Shown: positions 1 through 7,480 of the stretch, in pieces
Numbering within the stretch: the first letter of the stretch is position 1
How the letters are laid out: every line of letters starts with the position of its first letter
NCBI GenBank assembly: GCA_900541045.1
Contig: UQID01000010.1
Coordinates: 7,945-71,944, forward strand
Direction: 5' to 3'
Length of the DNA stretch: 64,000 bases
Source of the DNA: an uncultured Collinsella sp.
GTDB taxonomy: Bacteria; Actinomycetota; Coriobacteriia; Coriobacteriales; Coriobacteriaceae
Notes under the pieces: generated by a model
The model's database searches: none
The model's input: only the letters and a program-made list of their open reading frames with translations
What the model was told of the DNA's origin: nothing
Program-made: the position numbers and the translations under genes

Positions 1-1
1 C

Positions 2-2380
2 GATGCCGTCATGAGCATCAGCGGCAAGAGCGTCGAGGCCGCCAGCGACCTCGACCGCTTCAACGCCCTGGCCAAGCTCGTGGCCGAGAAGGCCCGCACC
101 GTTGCCACCAAGAGCGACGCCCGCGCGACCGCCGAGGGCAAGAAGCGCGTGTACTACTTCTCGATCGAGTTTTTGATCGGCCGCCTGCTCGACAACTACC
201 TGCTCAACTTTGGCGTGCGCGACATGGTCGCCGAGGCGCTCGACGACATGGGCTTTGACCTGTCCGTCATCGAGAACCAGGAGCCCGATCCGGCGCTGGG
301 CAACGGTGGCCTGGGCCGTCTGGCAGCATGCTTCCTGGATTCCATGGCAGCCGAGGGCATTGCCGGCTATGGCAACGGCATGCGCTACCGCTACGGCCTG
401 TTTAAGCAGGAAATTGTTAACGGCAGCCAGGTCGAGGCCACCGACGAGTGGCTCACCCACGGCTATCCCTGGGAGGTCCGCCGTCAGGACAAGGCCGTGA
501 CCATTAAGTTTGGCGGCCATGTCGAGGGCTTTGAGGAGAACGGCCGCACGTTCTACCGCACGGTGGACACGCAGGACATCCTGGCCGTCCCGTATGACAT
601 CCCCGTGGTGGGCTATGCCGGTGAGACCGTCAACAAGCTGCGCGTCTGGGCTGCCGAGCCGGTCGAGGAGCACTTTGACCTTGAGGCCTTCAACCGCGGC
701 GACTACGCCCTGGCCGACGCCGAGCGCGCCGAGGCCGAGGCCATCAGCGCCATCCTCTACCCCAACGACGCCGGCGAGCATGGCCGTCTGCTGCGCCTGA
801 AGCAGGAGTACCTGTTTGTTTCGGCCGGCATCTACAGCCTGCTCGACACCTTTGAGAAGGAGCACGGCGAGAACTGGGAGCTGCTGCCGCAGTTTGTGGC
901 CATCCATACCAACGACACCCACCCCGCCATGTGCGGCCCCGAGCTCATGCGTATCCTGATCGACGAGAAGAAGCTCGAGTGGGACGACGCCTGGAACATC
1001 GTGACGCAGGTCGTGAGCTACACCAACCACACCATCCTGCCCGAGGCTCTGGAGAAGTGGCCCATCAGCACGTTCTCCAAGCTCCTCCCCCGCGTGTACC
1101 AGATCATCGACGAGATCAGCCGCCGTTGGCACGAGTCGTTCGACACTACGCAGGAGGGCTGGCAGGAGCGTCTGCGCCAGACCGCCATTCTGTGGGACGG
1201 CGAGATTCGCATGGCTAACCTGTCTGTGATCTGCAGTCATAGCGTCAACGGCGTGGCCAAGATCCACTCCGACATCATCAAGAACATCGTGCTTAAGGAC
1301 TTCTATGCCCTGACGCCCGAGAAGTTCAACAACAAGACCAACGGCATCTCGCACCGTCGCTTCTTTGCCGAGGCCAACCCCACCTACGCCAAGCTCGTGA
1401 CCGAGGCCATTGGCGACGGTTGGCTCAAGGACGCCTTTGAGCTGGAAAAGCTTAAGGAGTTCCAGAACGACACCGAGTTCCTGAAGGCCGTGGGTGCCTC
1501 TAAGCGCGCCAACAAGGAGCGCCTGGCCGCCTACGTTAAGGCCGAGACCGGTCTGGTCATTGACCCCAACACCGTCTTCGATGTTCAGGTTAAGCGCTTC
1601 CACGCCTACAAGCGCCAGCTCATGAACATCATGAAGGTGATGGACATTTACAACCGTCGCATCGCCGATCCCAACTTCCACGTGACGCCGACGACCTTCA
1701 TCTTTAGCGGCAAGGCTGCCTCGAGCTACACCTTCGCCAAGGAGACCATCCGCCTCATTAACTCCGTGGCCGACGTCATCAACAACGACCCGCGCGTCAA
1801 CGAGGTCATGAAGGTCTGCTTTATCCCCAACTTCCGCGTGAGCAACGCCCAGCTCATCTACCCCGCCGCCGAGATTTCGGAACAGATCTCCACGGCCGGC
1901 AAGGAGGCCTCGGGCACGTCCAACATGAAGCTCATGATGAACGGTGCCATTACACTGGGCACCCTCGACGGCGCCAACATCGAGATCGCCGACCTGGCCG
2001 GCCGCGAGAACGAGGCCATCTTTGGCCTGACCGCTCCCGAGGTCGAGCAGCTCTGGGCATCCAACAGCTACTTTGCGTGGGATACGCTCAACAACGACCG
2101 CGAGCGTCTGGGCCGCGTGATGGACGAGCTCAAGGACAACACGTTTGCGGGTCTTTCGGGCAACTTCGAGAGCATCTACAACGAGCTCATGAACAACAAC
2201 GACCCCGACCTGGTCATGGCCGATTTCCGCAGCTACGTGGATGCGTGGGAGAAACTCACGAACAGCTACGGCGACCAGGAGACATGGAACCGCAAGGCGC
2301 TGCTCAACACCGCCTCCTCCGGCTGGTTCTCGAGCGACCGCACCATTCGCGAGTACCGCGACGAGATCTGGCACGCGTAA
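2..2380 (+). CDS. glgP: Glycogen/maltodextrin phosphorylase (5' end probably outside window)
   Basis: The enzyme releases glucose-1-phosphate from the non-reducing ends of alpha-1,4-glucans using phosphate and pyridoxal phosphate. The reading frame is open to the left edge. The first in-window Met (position 11) gives 789 residues, and family members usually carry about 15-20 more residues before this point, so the real start probably lies upstream. Conserved blocks are visible: EFLIGRLLDNYLLNFG, ALGNGGLGRLAACFLDSMA, and the PLP-lysine motif EASGTSNMKLMMNGA with the lysine at residue 640 (numbered from 11). The gene leads the co-oriented glg cluster, and a GC-rich hairpin separates it from glgC. 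Family assignment is secure; whether glycogen or maltodextrin is preferred cannot be read from sequence. Confidence 0.95.
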   Translation, partial: DAVMSISGKSVEAASDLDRFNALAKLVAEKARTVATKSDARATAEGKKRVYYFSIEFLIGRLLDNYLLNFGVRDMVAEALDDMGFDLSVIENQEPDPALGNGGLGRLAACFLDSMAAEGIAGYGNGMRYRYGLFKQEIVNGSQVEATDEWLTHGYPWEVRRQDKAVTIKFGGHVEGFEENGRTFYRTVDTQDILAVPYDIPVVGYAGETVNKLRVWAAEPVEEHFDLEAFNRGDYALADAERAEAEAISAILYPNDAGEHGRLLRLKQEYLFVSAGIYSLLDTFEKEHGENWELLPQFVAIHTNDTHPAMCGPELMRILIDEKKLEWDDAWNIVTQVVSYTNHTILPEALEKWPISTFSKLLPRVYQIIDEISRRWHESFDTTQEGWQERLRQTAILWDGEIRMANLSVICSHSVNGVAKIHSDIIKNIVLKDFYALTPEKFNNKTNGISHRRFFAEANPTYAKLVTEAIGDGWLKDAFELEKLKEFQNDTEFLKAVGASKRANKERLAAYVKAETGLVIDPNTVFDVQVKRFHAYKRQLMNIMKVMDIYNRRIADPNFHVTPTTFIFSGKAASSYTFAKETIRLINSVADVINNDPRVNEVMKVCFIPNFRVSNAQLIYPAAEISEQISTAGKEASGTSNMKLMMNGAITLGTLDGANIEIADLAGRENEAIFGLTAPEVEQLWASNSYFAWDTLNNDRERLGRVMDELKDNTFAGLSGNFESIYNELMNNNDPDLVMADFRSYVDAWEKLTNSYGDQETWNRKALLNTASSGWFSSDRTIREYRDEIWHA

Positions 2381-2417
2381 AGGCGCGCGAGCTCCCTTAT
2401 GCCAGCACGGCATTACT

Positions 2418-2448
2418 CGACGGGCGCGACCGAGCGCCGCGCCCGTCG
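2418..2448 (+). other. Intercistronic hairpin glgP-glgC
   Basis: A perfect 11-bp GC-rich stem (cgacgggcgcg / cgcgcccgtcg) with a 9-nt loop sits between glgP and glgC. No T-run follows, so it looks like an mRNA-processing or stability hairpin rather than a terminator. Confidence 0.5.
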
Positions 2449-2488
2449 CTAATGAGTTTAAGAACATCGATGACAGAAGGAGAAATCG

Positions 2489-3637
2489 ATGAGTAAGAAA
2501 GAATGCATCGCGATGCTCCTCGCAGGAGGACAGGGCAGCCGATTGGGGGCACTCACCCAAAAGATCGCTAAGCCGGCGGTTAGCTTTGGTGGTAAGTTCC
2601 GCATTATCGACTTTTCGCTGTCCAACTGCTCCAACTCGGGCATCGACACGGTGGGCGTTCTGACGCAGTACCGCCCCTACCTGCTGCATGCCTATGTGGG
2701 CTCCGGCGAGGCCTGGGATCTGGACAGCCGTGACGGCGGCGTGTCGATCCTGCCGCCGTACGAGACGCAGACCGGTGGCGCCTGGTATGCGGGCACGGCC
2801 GACGCCATTACGCAGAACCTCGACTACATCAAGGCCAACGACCCCAAGTACGTCCTGATTCTTTCGGGCGATCACCTGTATCGCATGGACTACCGCAAGA
2901 TGCTCAAGACGCACATTGAGAACAACGCAGACCTCACGGTGAGCGTTATGCCCGTGCCGTGGGAGGAGGCCAGCCGTTTTGGCATCCTGACCACCGACCC
3001 CGAGGACGGCCGCATCACCAAGTTTACCGAGAAGCCCGAGAAACCCGATTCGAACCTCGCGTCCATGGGCATCTACATCTTCTCGGCCGACGTGCTGATC
3101 GAGGCGCTCGAGCAGGACGCTCTGGACCAGCGCTCGAGCCACGACTTTGGCAAGGACATCATCCCCAAGCTGCTCGGCGAGAACAAGCGCCTGTACAGCT
3201 ACGAGTTCCACGGCTTTTGGAAGGACGTCGGCACCATTGCCAGCTTCCACGAGACCTCGATGGACCTGCTGGGCAACAACCCCGAGTTCGATCTGTTTGA
3301 CAAGAACTTCCCCATCATGTCCAACATCACCACGCGTCCGCCGCACTACATTGGCCCGGACGGCCGCCTGGACGACTGCCTGGTCTCCAACGGCTGCAAG
3401 ATCTACGGCACCGCACGCCACTCGATCCTTTCGACCGATGTCATCATCGAGGAGCGCGCCGTGGTCGAGGACTCCGTACTGCTGCCGGGTGCGCACGTTA
3501 AGAGCGGCGCGCACATCTGCCGCGCTATTTTGGGCGAGAACTCCACGGTCGAAGAGGGCGTGAAGCTCGGCTCTGTCGATACCACCAAGGATACGGCCGT
3601 CGTTGGAAATGACGTCGTTATCGGGAAGGGGGAATGA
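2489..3637 (+). CDS. glgC: Glucose-1-phosphate adenylyltransferase, catalytic subunit
   Basis: The protein makes ADP-glucose from glucose-1-phosphate and ATP, the committed step of bacterial glycogen synthesis. It has 382 residues, normal for the family. The nucleotide-binding loop LLAGGQGSRLGALT lies at residues 10-23, the substrate loop SGDHLYRMDY carries the expected catalytic Asp near residue 128, and the last 100 residues form a left-handed beta-helix of hexapeptide repeats. The start is supported by the Shine-Dalgarno gaaggag just upstream. Four bases separate its stop from the glgD start. With GlgD it probably forms a mixed oligomer, as described for Firmicutes. Confidence 0.96.
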   Translation: MSKKECIAMLLAGGQGSRLGALTQKIAKPAVSFGGKFRIIDFSLSNCSNSGIDTVGVLTQYRPYLLHAYVGSGEAWDLDSRDGGVSILPPYETQTGGAWYAGTADAITQNLDYIKANDPKYVLILSGDHLYRMDYRKMLKTHIENNADLTVSVMPVPWEEASRFGILTTDPEDGRITKFTEKPEKPDSNLASMGIYIFSADVLIEALEQDALDQRSSHDFGKDIIPKLLGENKRLYSYEFHGFWKDVGTIASFHETSMDLLGNNPEFDLFDKNFPIMSNITTRPPHYIGPDGRLDDCLVSNGCKIYGTARHSILSTDVIIEERAVVEDSVLLPGAHVKSGAHICRAILGENSTVEEGVKLGSVDTTKDTAVVGNDVVIGKGE

Positions 3638-3641
3638 TCCG

Positions 3642-4769
3642 ATGATCAATCGCAAGGCCATCGGTTATATCACCGCTAACTACTCTTCGACTTACGGCAG
3701 CGTGCTGCTCAAGGACCGCCCCATCGCGTCCGTCCCGTTTTTGGGCCGCTACCGCCTGATCGACTTCCCGCTGTCCAACATGATGAATGCCGGCATTAAG
3801 ACCGTCGGCGTCGTCATGCCGGGCAACTACCGCTCGCTGATCGACCACGTGGGCTCGGGCAAGGACTGGGGCCTGGACCGCAAGAAGGGCGGCCTGTTCA
3901 TGGTGCCCGGCAACGCGTATGGCACCACCAAGGGCGGCATGCGCTTCTTGCTGCGCGACATCATCTCCAACAAGACGCTGTTCCAGCGCTCGGACAAGCC
4001 CTATGTCGTGATGATGGGCACCAACATCATCTTTAACATGGACCTCAACACCATCATTGACGCGCACGAGAACTCCGGTGCCCAGATGACCGTGGTGTAC
4101 TGCAAGGCCACGCGCAACGTCGATGACGAGACCAAGCTGCAAATCAACGAGAACGGCCGCCTGACGGGCGTGAGCGCCGGCGTCGTGTACGGCGACAACG
4201 CCTCTATGGACTGCTGCATCGTCAACCGCGAGACGCTGCTCGAGATCATCGATCACTACCAAGCCGCCGACTATCTGGACCTGCTCGAGGCACTCCAGGG
4301 CGACTTTGGCAACATCGACGTGTGCAGCTACGAGTACAAGGGCGAGGTCGTGGGCGTGTTTAGCGAGAAGTCGCTCTATCGCCGCAGCATGGACCTGCTC
4401 GACCAGACCGTGGCCGATCAGCTCTTTGACCCCGAGCGCCCAATTCTGACCAAGGCACATGACGTGCCGCCTTCGCACTATGCGACCGGCAGCCACGCGT
4501 GCAACTCGATCATCTCGGCCGGCTGCATCATCAAGGGCACCGTTCGCAACTCGATCCTGTCGCGCGGCGTTGTGGTCGAGGAAGGCGCTTCGGTGACCAA
4601 CTCGATCATCAACCAGAGCTGCATCATCAAGAGCGGCGCCCGCGTTGAGAATGCCATTCTGGACAAGAACAACGTGGTTCCCACCAATACCGAGCTTCGC
4701 GGCACGCCCGAGAACATCCTGGTGCTGGGCAAGGCCCCGTTAACTCCCGATACCACCATCGTGCATTAA
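3642..4769 (+). CDS. glgD: GlgD, non-catalytic partner of glucose-1-phosphate adenylyltransferase
   Basis: This is a GlgC paralogue of 375 residues. The chosen ATG at 3642 follows a purine-rich ribosome site (gggaaggggg) that overlaps the end of glgC; an in-frame ATG at 3603 lies inside glgC and is less likely. The glycine-rich nucleotide loop of GlgC is replaced by AIGYITANYSSTYGS, and the SGDHLY catalytic loop by MGTNIIFNMD, so the catalytic Asp is absent. The C-terminal hexapeptide beta-helix (GCIIKGTVRNSILSRGVVVE) is kept. This matches the GlgD family, known to modulate GlgC in Firmicutes. A regulatory role here is inferred. Confidence 0.93.
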   Translation: MINRKAIGYITANYSSTYGSVLLKDRPIASVPFLGRYRLIDFPLSNMMNAGIKTVGVVMPGNYRSLIDHVGSGKDWGLDRKKGGLFMVPGNAYGTTKGGMRFLLRDIISNKTLFQRSDKPYVVMMGTNIIFNMDLNTIIDAHENSGAQMTVVYCKATRNVDDETKLQINENGRLTGVSAGVVYGDNASMDCCIVNRETLLEIIDHYQAADYLDLLEALQGDFGNIDVCSYEYKGEVVGVFSEKSLYRRSMDLLDQTVADQLFDPERPILTKAHDVPPSHYATGSHACNSIISAGCIIKGTVRNSILSRGVVVEEGASVTNSIINQSCIIKSGARVENAILDKNNVVPTNTELRGTPENILVLGKAPLTPDTTIVH

Positions 4770-4800
4770 CGTAGGCACCGCGACATCGCTCGTAACATGC

Positions 4801-4836
4801 AGAATAGCCGCCCGGTTTGCGCCAGGCGGCTATTCT
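4801..4836 (+). other. Intercistronic hairpin glgD-glgA
   Basis: A perfect 12-bp stem (agaatagccgcc / ggcggctattct) with a 12-nt loop lies in the 89-bp gap before glgA. There is no T-run after it, so it may be a stability or processing element in a shared transcript. Confidence 0.5.
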
Positions 4837-4858
4837 CGAATTGCAACAGGGAGACAAT

Positions 4859-7051
4859 ATGGCAGATTCCAGCAAAAAGATGCAGATCGTGTTTGCCTCG
4901 GCCGAGTGCGCACCGTTTGTAAAGACCGGTGGCCTGGGCGACGTGGCGGGCTCGCTGCCCGCGGCACTCGTGCGCGCTGGCGCCGAAGTCATCGTGATGG
5001 TGCCCAAGTACGCCACCATCAAGGACGAGTACAAGGCGCAGATGGAGCACTTCTCCGATTTTTACGTGAGCCTGGGCTGGCGCAACGAGTACTGCGGGCT
5101 CGAGAAGCTCGAACGCGACGGCGTCACCTATATGTTCATCGACAACGAGCGCTACTTTGCGCGCGACTATCCGTACGGCTTCTTTGACGACGGCGAGCGC
5201 TTCGCATTCTTCTCCAAGGCCATCACCGAGAGCCTGCAGCACCTGCCGGCCGGCTTTGAGTGCGACATCCTGCACTGCAATGACTGGCAGACGGCACTGG
5301 CGCCCGTGTTCTTGCGCGAGTTCTACCAGGGCCTGCCGCTTTACGACCGCGTCAAGACCGTGTTCTCGATTCACAACGTGGCGTTCCAGGGCCAGTTTAG
5401 CGACACCGTGATGGAGGACATCCTGGGCGTGGCGCATATTCCGGCGGCCGCCTCGCAGCTGCGTTGCGACGCCTGCAGCATCAACTACATGCTGGGCGCG
5501 CTGCGCTATGCCGATGCCATCACCACGGTAAGCCCCACCTATGCCAACGAGATCCAGACGCCCGAGTTTGGCGAGGGCCTGGACGGTGTGTTGCGCGAGC
5601 GCTCCTATGCGCTGCAGGGCATTTTGAACGGCATTGACGTGGCGGGCTTTGACCCGGCGACCGACAAGCGCATTGCCGCAAACTACACGGTCGAGGACCG
5701 TTCCGGCAAGGCCGTGTGCAAGGCCAAGCTGCAGGAAGAGCTGGGGCTCGAGGTTCGCGACGACCGTCCGCTCATGGTGATGGTCACGCGCCTGACGCGC
5801 CAGAAGGGCATGGACCTGGTCATGTACGCGCTCGACCGCATCCTGTCCGGCGGCGTGCAGGTAGCGGTGCTGGGCACCGGCGACCGCGACTACGAGGACG
5901 GCCTGCGCTACTTCCAGGACAAGTACCCCGGCACCATGGCCGCGCGCATCGAGTTCGATCCGGCGCTGTCGCAGCGTATGTATGCCGCCGCCGATATGTT
6001 CTTGATGCCTTCGAAGTTTGAGCCCTGCGGCCTGTCGCAGATCATCGCCATGCGCTACGGCACCCTGCCCATCGTGCGCGAGACCGGTGGCCTGAAGGAC
6101 ACGGTGATCCCGTATAACGAGTTTACCGGCGAGGGCACGGGCTTCTCGTTTAGCAACTTTAACGGCGACGAGATGGGCGACGCCGTGTTCCGCGCGGCAC
6201 GCCTGTTCTGGGACAACCGCGATGCTTGGAACCAGCTGGTCACGCAGGCCATGAGCCAGGACTTTAGCTGGACGCGCTCGGCCGACAAGTATCTGGACCT
6301 GTATTTCTTTATGCACCCGGAGATTGAGAGGCCGGCGGCCGAGGCCGAAGTTAAGCCCGCCGCGAAGCCTGCCGCCAAGAAGACGACGGCCCGCAAGACG
6401 ACGGCTAAGAAGGCCACGACCACGAAGGCCGCTGCTAGCAAGACTAGCGCCGCTAAGGCAACTACTGCCAAGGCATCGACTACGCGCAAGCGTACGACCG
6501 CCGCTGCCAAGAAGGCCTCCGAGGCCGAGATCGCTCCCGAGGTAAAGGCCGAGCCCGCGGCAAAGGCTCCGGCCAAGACCGCTGCCAAGGAGACGACCGC
6601 GTCCAAGACCACGACCGCCAAGAAGACCACGGCAACGAAGTCGACGACGGCAAAGGCTGCTACGACGAAGGCCGCCGCGAAGACGACCCCGAAGGCTGCT
6701 GCAAAGCCCGCCGTCAAAGTCGAGGAGGCGCCCTCCGAGCCCAAGGCCAAGGCAGCTGTCGAGGCAAAGCCGACCGCCAAGACCACCACGCGCAAGCGCG
6801 CTACGACGACGGCCAAGAAGGCCACGACCAAGGCTGCTGCTCCCAAGGCAGAGGCTAAGGCCGAGGAAAAGCCCGCAGTAAAGGCCGAGCCGGCTCCGAA
6901 GGCCGCAGAGGTCAAGACCGCTCCCAAGGCCAAGGCAAAGGCCGAGCCCGCCAAGGAGGCCCCGATCTCCCCCGCTGTTCCGGCCGAGGAAAAGGCCCCG
7001 ACCAAGAAGACCTCCGTCCGTAAGGCAACGGCCACCCGCAAGCGTCACTAG
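4859..7051 (+). CDS. glgA: Glycogen synthase (GT5) with long Lys/Ala/Thr-rich C-terminal tail
   Basis: The protein transfers glucose from ADP-glucose to growing alpha-1,4-glucan. The start at 4859 follows cagggaga; an in-frame ATG at 4817 lies inside the upstream hairpin region and is rejected. Residues 1 to about 485 are a complete GT5 synthase: KTGGLGDVAGSLPAAL near residue 22, SIHNVAFQG, LTRQKGMDL, and the donor-site block SKFEPCGLSQIIAMRYGTLP. The family normally ends here (about 480 residues). This protein continues for about 240 residues made almost only of Lys, Ala, Thr, Pro and Glu, with repeats such as AKKTTARKTTAKK, resembling histone H1 or AlgP tails. A strong terminator follows the stop. 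Confidence 0.95.
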   Translation: MADSSKKMQIVFASAECAPFVKTGGLGDVAGSLPAALVRAGAEVIVMVPKYATIKDEYKAQMEHFSDFYVSLGWRNEYCGLEKLERDGVTYMFIDNERYFARDYPYGFFDDGERFAFFSKAITESLQHLPAGFECDILHCNDWQTALAPVFLREFYQGLPLYDRVKTVFSIHNVAFQGQFSDTVMEDILGVAHIPAAASQLRCDACSINYMLGALRYADAITTVSPTYANEIQTPEFGEGLDGVLRERSYALQGILNGIDVAGFDPATDKRIAANYTVEDRSGKAVCKAKLQEELGLEVRDDRPLMVMVTRLTRQKGMDLVMYALDRILSGGVQVAVLGTGDRDYEDGLRYFQDKYPGTMAARIEFDPALSQRMYAAADMFLMPSKFEPCGLSQIIAMRYGTLPIVRETGGLKDTVIPYNEFTGEGTGFSFSNFNGDEMGDAVFRAARLFWDNRDAWNQLVTQAMSQDFSWTRSADKYLDLYFFMHPEIERPAAEAEVKPAAKPAAKKTTARKTTAKKATTTKAAASKTSAAKATTAKASTTRKRTTAAAKKASEAEIAPEVKAEPAAKAPAKTAAKETTASKTTTAKKTTATKSTTAKAATTKAAAKTTPKAAAKPAVKVEEAPSEPKAKAAVEAKPTAKTTTRKRATTTAKKATTKAAAPKAEAKAEEKPAVKAEPAPKAAEVKTAPKAKAKAEPAKEAPISPAVPAEEKAPTKKTSVRKATATRKRH

Positions 7052-7080
7052 TCAGGACGATTAAAACTTAATCCAACGCA

Positions 7081-7115
7081 AAAGAGGGCGCCCCTACCAG
7101 GCGCCCTCTTTTTGG
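7081..7115 (+). terminator. Rho-independent terminator of the glg operon
   Basis: A 13-bp stem (aaaagagggcgcc / ggcgccctctttt) with a 7-nt loop and a T-run lies 30 bp after the glgA stop. The A-run on the left arm could make it work in both directions. Confidence 0.9.
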
Positions 7116-7141
7116 TTGAACTTCTGTATTAAAAAGAGGGC

Positions 7142-7273
7142 CGGTTTACTACGACAAAATGGCTCCAGCCGACCACGGCGGGTAATCTACGAAATTAGCA
7201 ACGCCTCTACCTGCGGTTTTAATATCACCAAATTGACCGTGGATGAGATCATTCAAATCGTCGTAGTAAACCG
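7142..7273. repeat. Repeat E1: element bounded by CGGTTTACTACGA inverted repeats
   Basis: The element is bounded by perfect 14-bp inverted repeats (cggtttactacgac at 7142-7155, gtcgtagtaaaccg at 7260-7273). Its interior shares the 15-mer tctacctgcggtttt (7206-7220) with element E2 at 40561-40708, which has the same terminal motif. The two are therefore probably diverged copies of one non-coding repeat family. Confidence 0.75.
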
Positions 7274-7384
7274 AAGTACTTTTGTTTGACTACAAATAGT
7301 ATCCGTCTGGGCATTTTCGAATACCGCGATAATTTGGGTGGTAAAACGATTTTCTAGGACAACCGTTCGCCGATGGTAAACGGA

Positions 7385-7419
7385 TGTTGTTTATACAGCC
7401 TGTGTACAACAGATATACT
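7385..7419 (+). promoter_or_regulatory. Candidate promoter/operator for the GH13-GH77 gene
   Basis: An imperfect inverted repeat with TGTTGT (7385-7390) and ACAACA (7406-7411) arms lies immediately before a -10-like TATACT (7414-7419). No convincing -35 is spaced correctly. A sugar-responsive repressor site is a guess based on position alone. Confidence 0.3.
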
Positions 7420-7480
7420 TACATCCTGTGCGTAAAGCCCATGGCCCGCAGGCCGTGATTCTATTGAACTGGACCGTATT

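Larger units (their letters stand above)
7052..7480. other. 429-bp intergenic region glgA to GH13-GH77 gene
   Basis: This gap contains the glgA terminator (7081-7115), inverted-repeat element E1 (7142-7273) and a probable promoter/operator zone (about 7385-7420). Between 7274 and 7384 nothing recognisable was seen except two similar motifs, ggtaaaacg and ggtaaacg. Confidence 0.6.

Noticed and set aside
4766..7048. A 760-residue open frame on the minus strand opposite glgA
   Set aside because: It is an antisense by-product of GC-rich codon bias and the repeated Lys/Ala/Thr tail: composition is low-complexity Gly/Leu/Arg, there is no ribosome site, and glgA on the other strand has clear family motifs.
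7142..7273. E1 considered as a CRISPR or tandem repeat
   Set aside because: There are only two inverted termini, no regularly spaced direct repeats and no cas genes.
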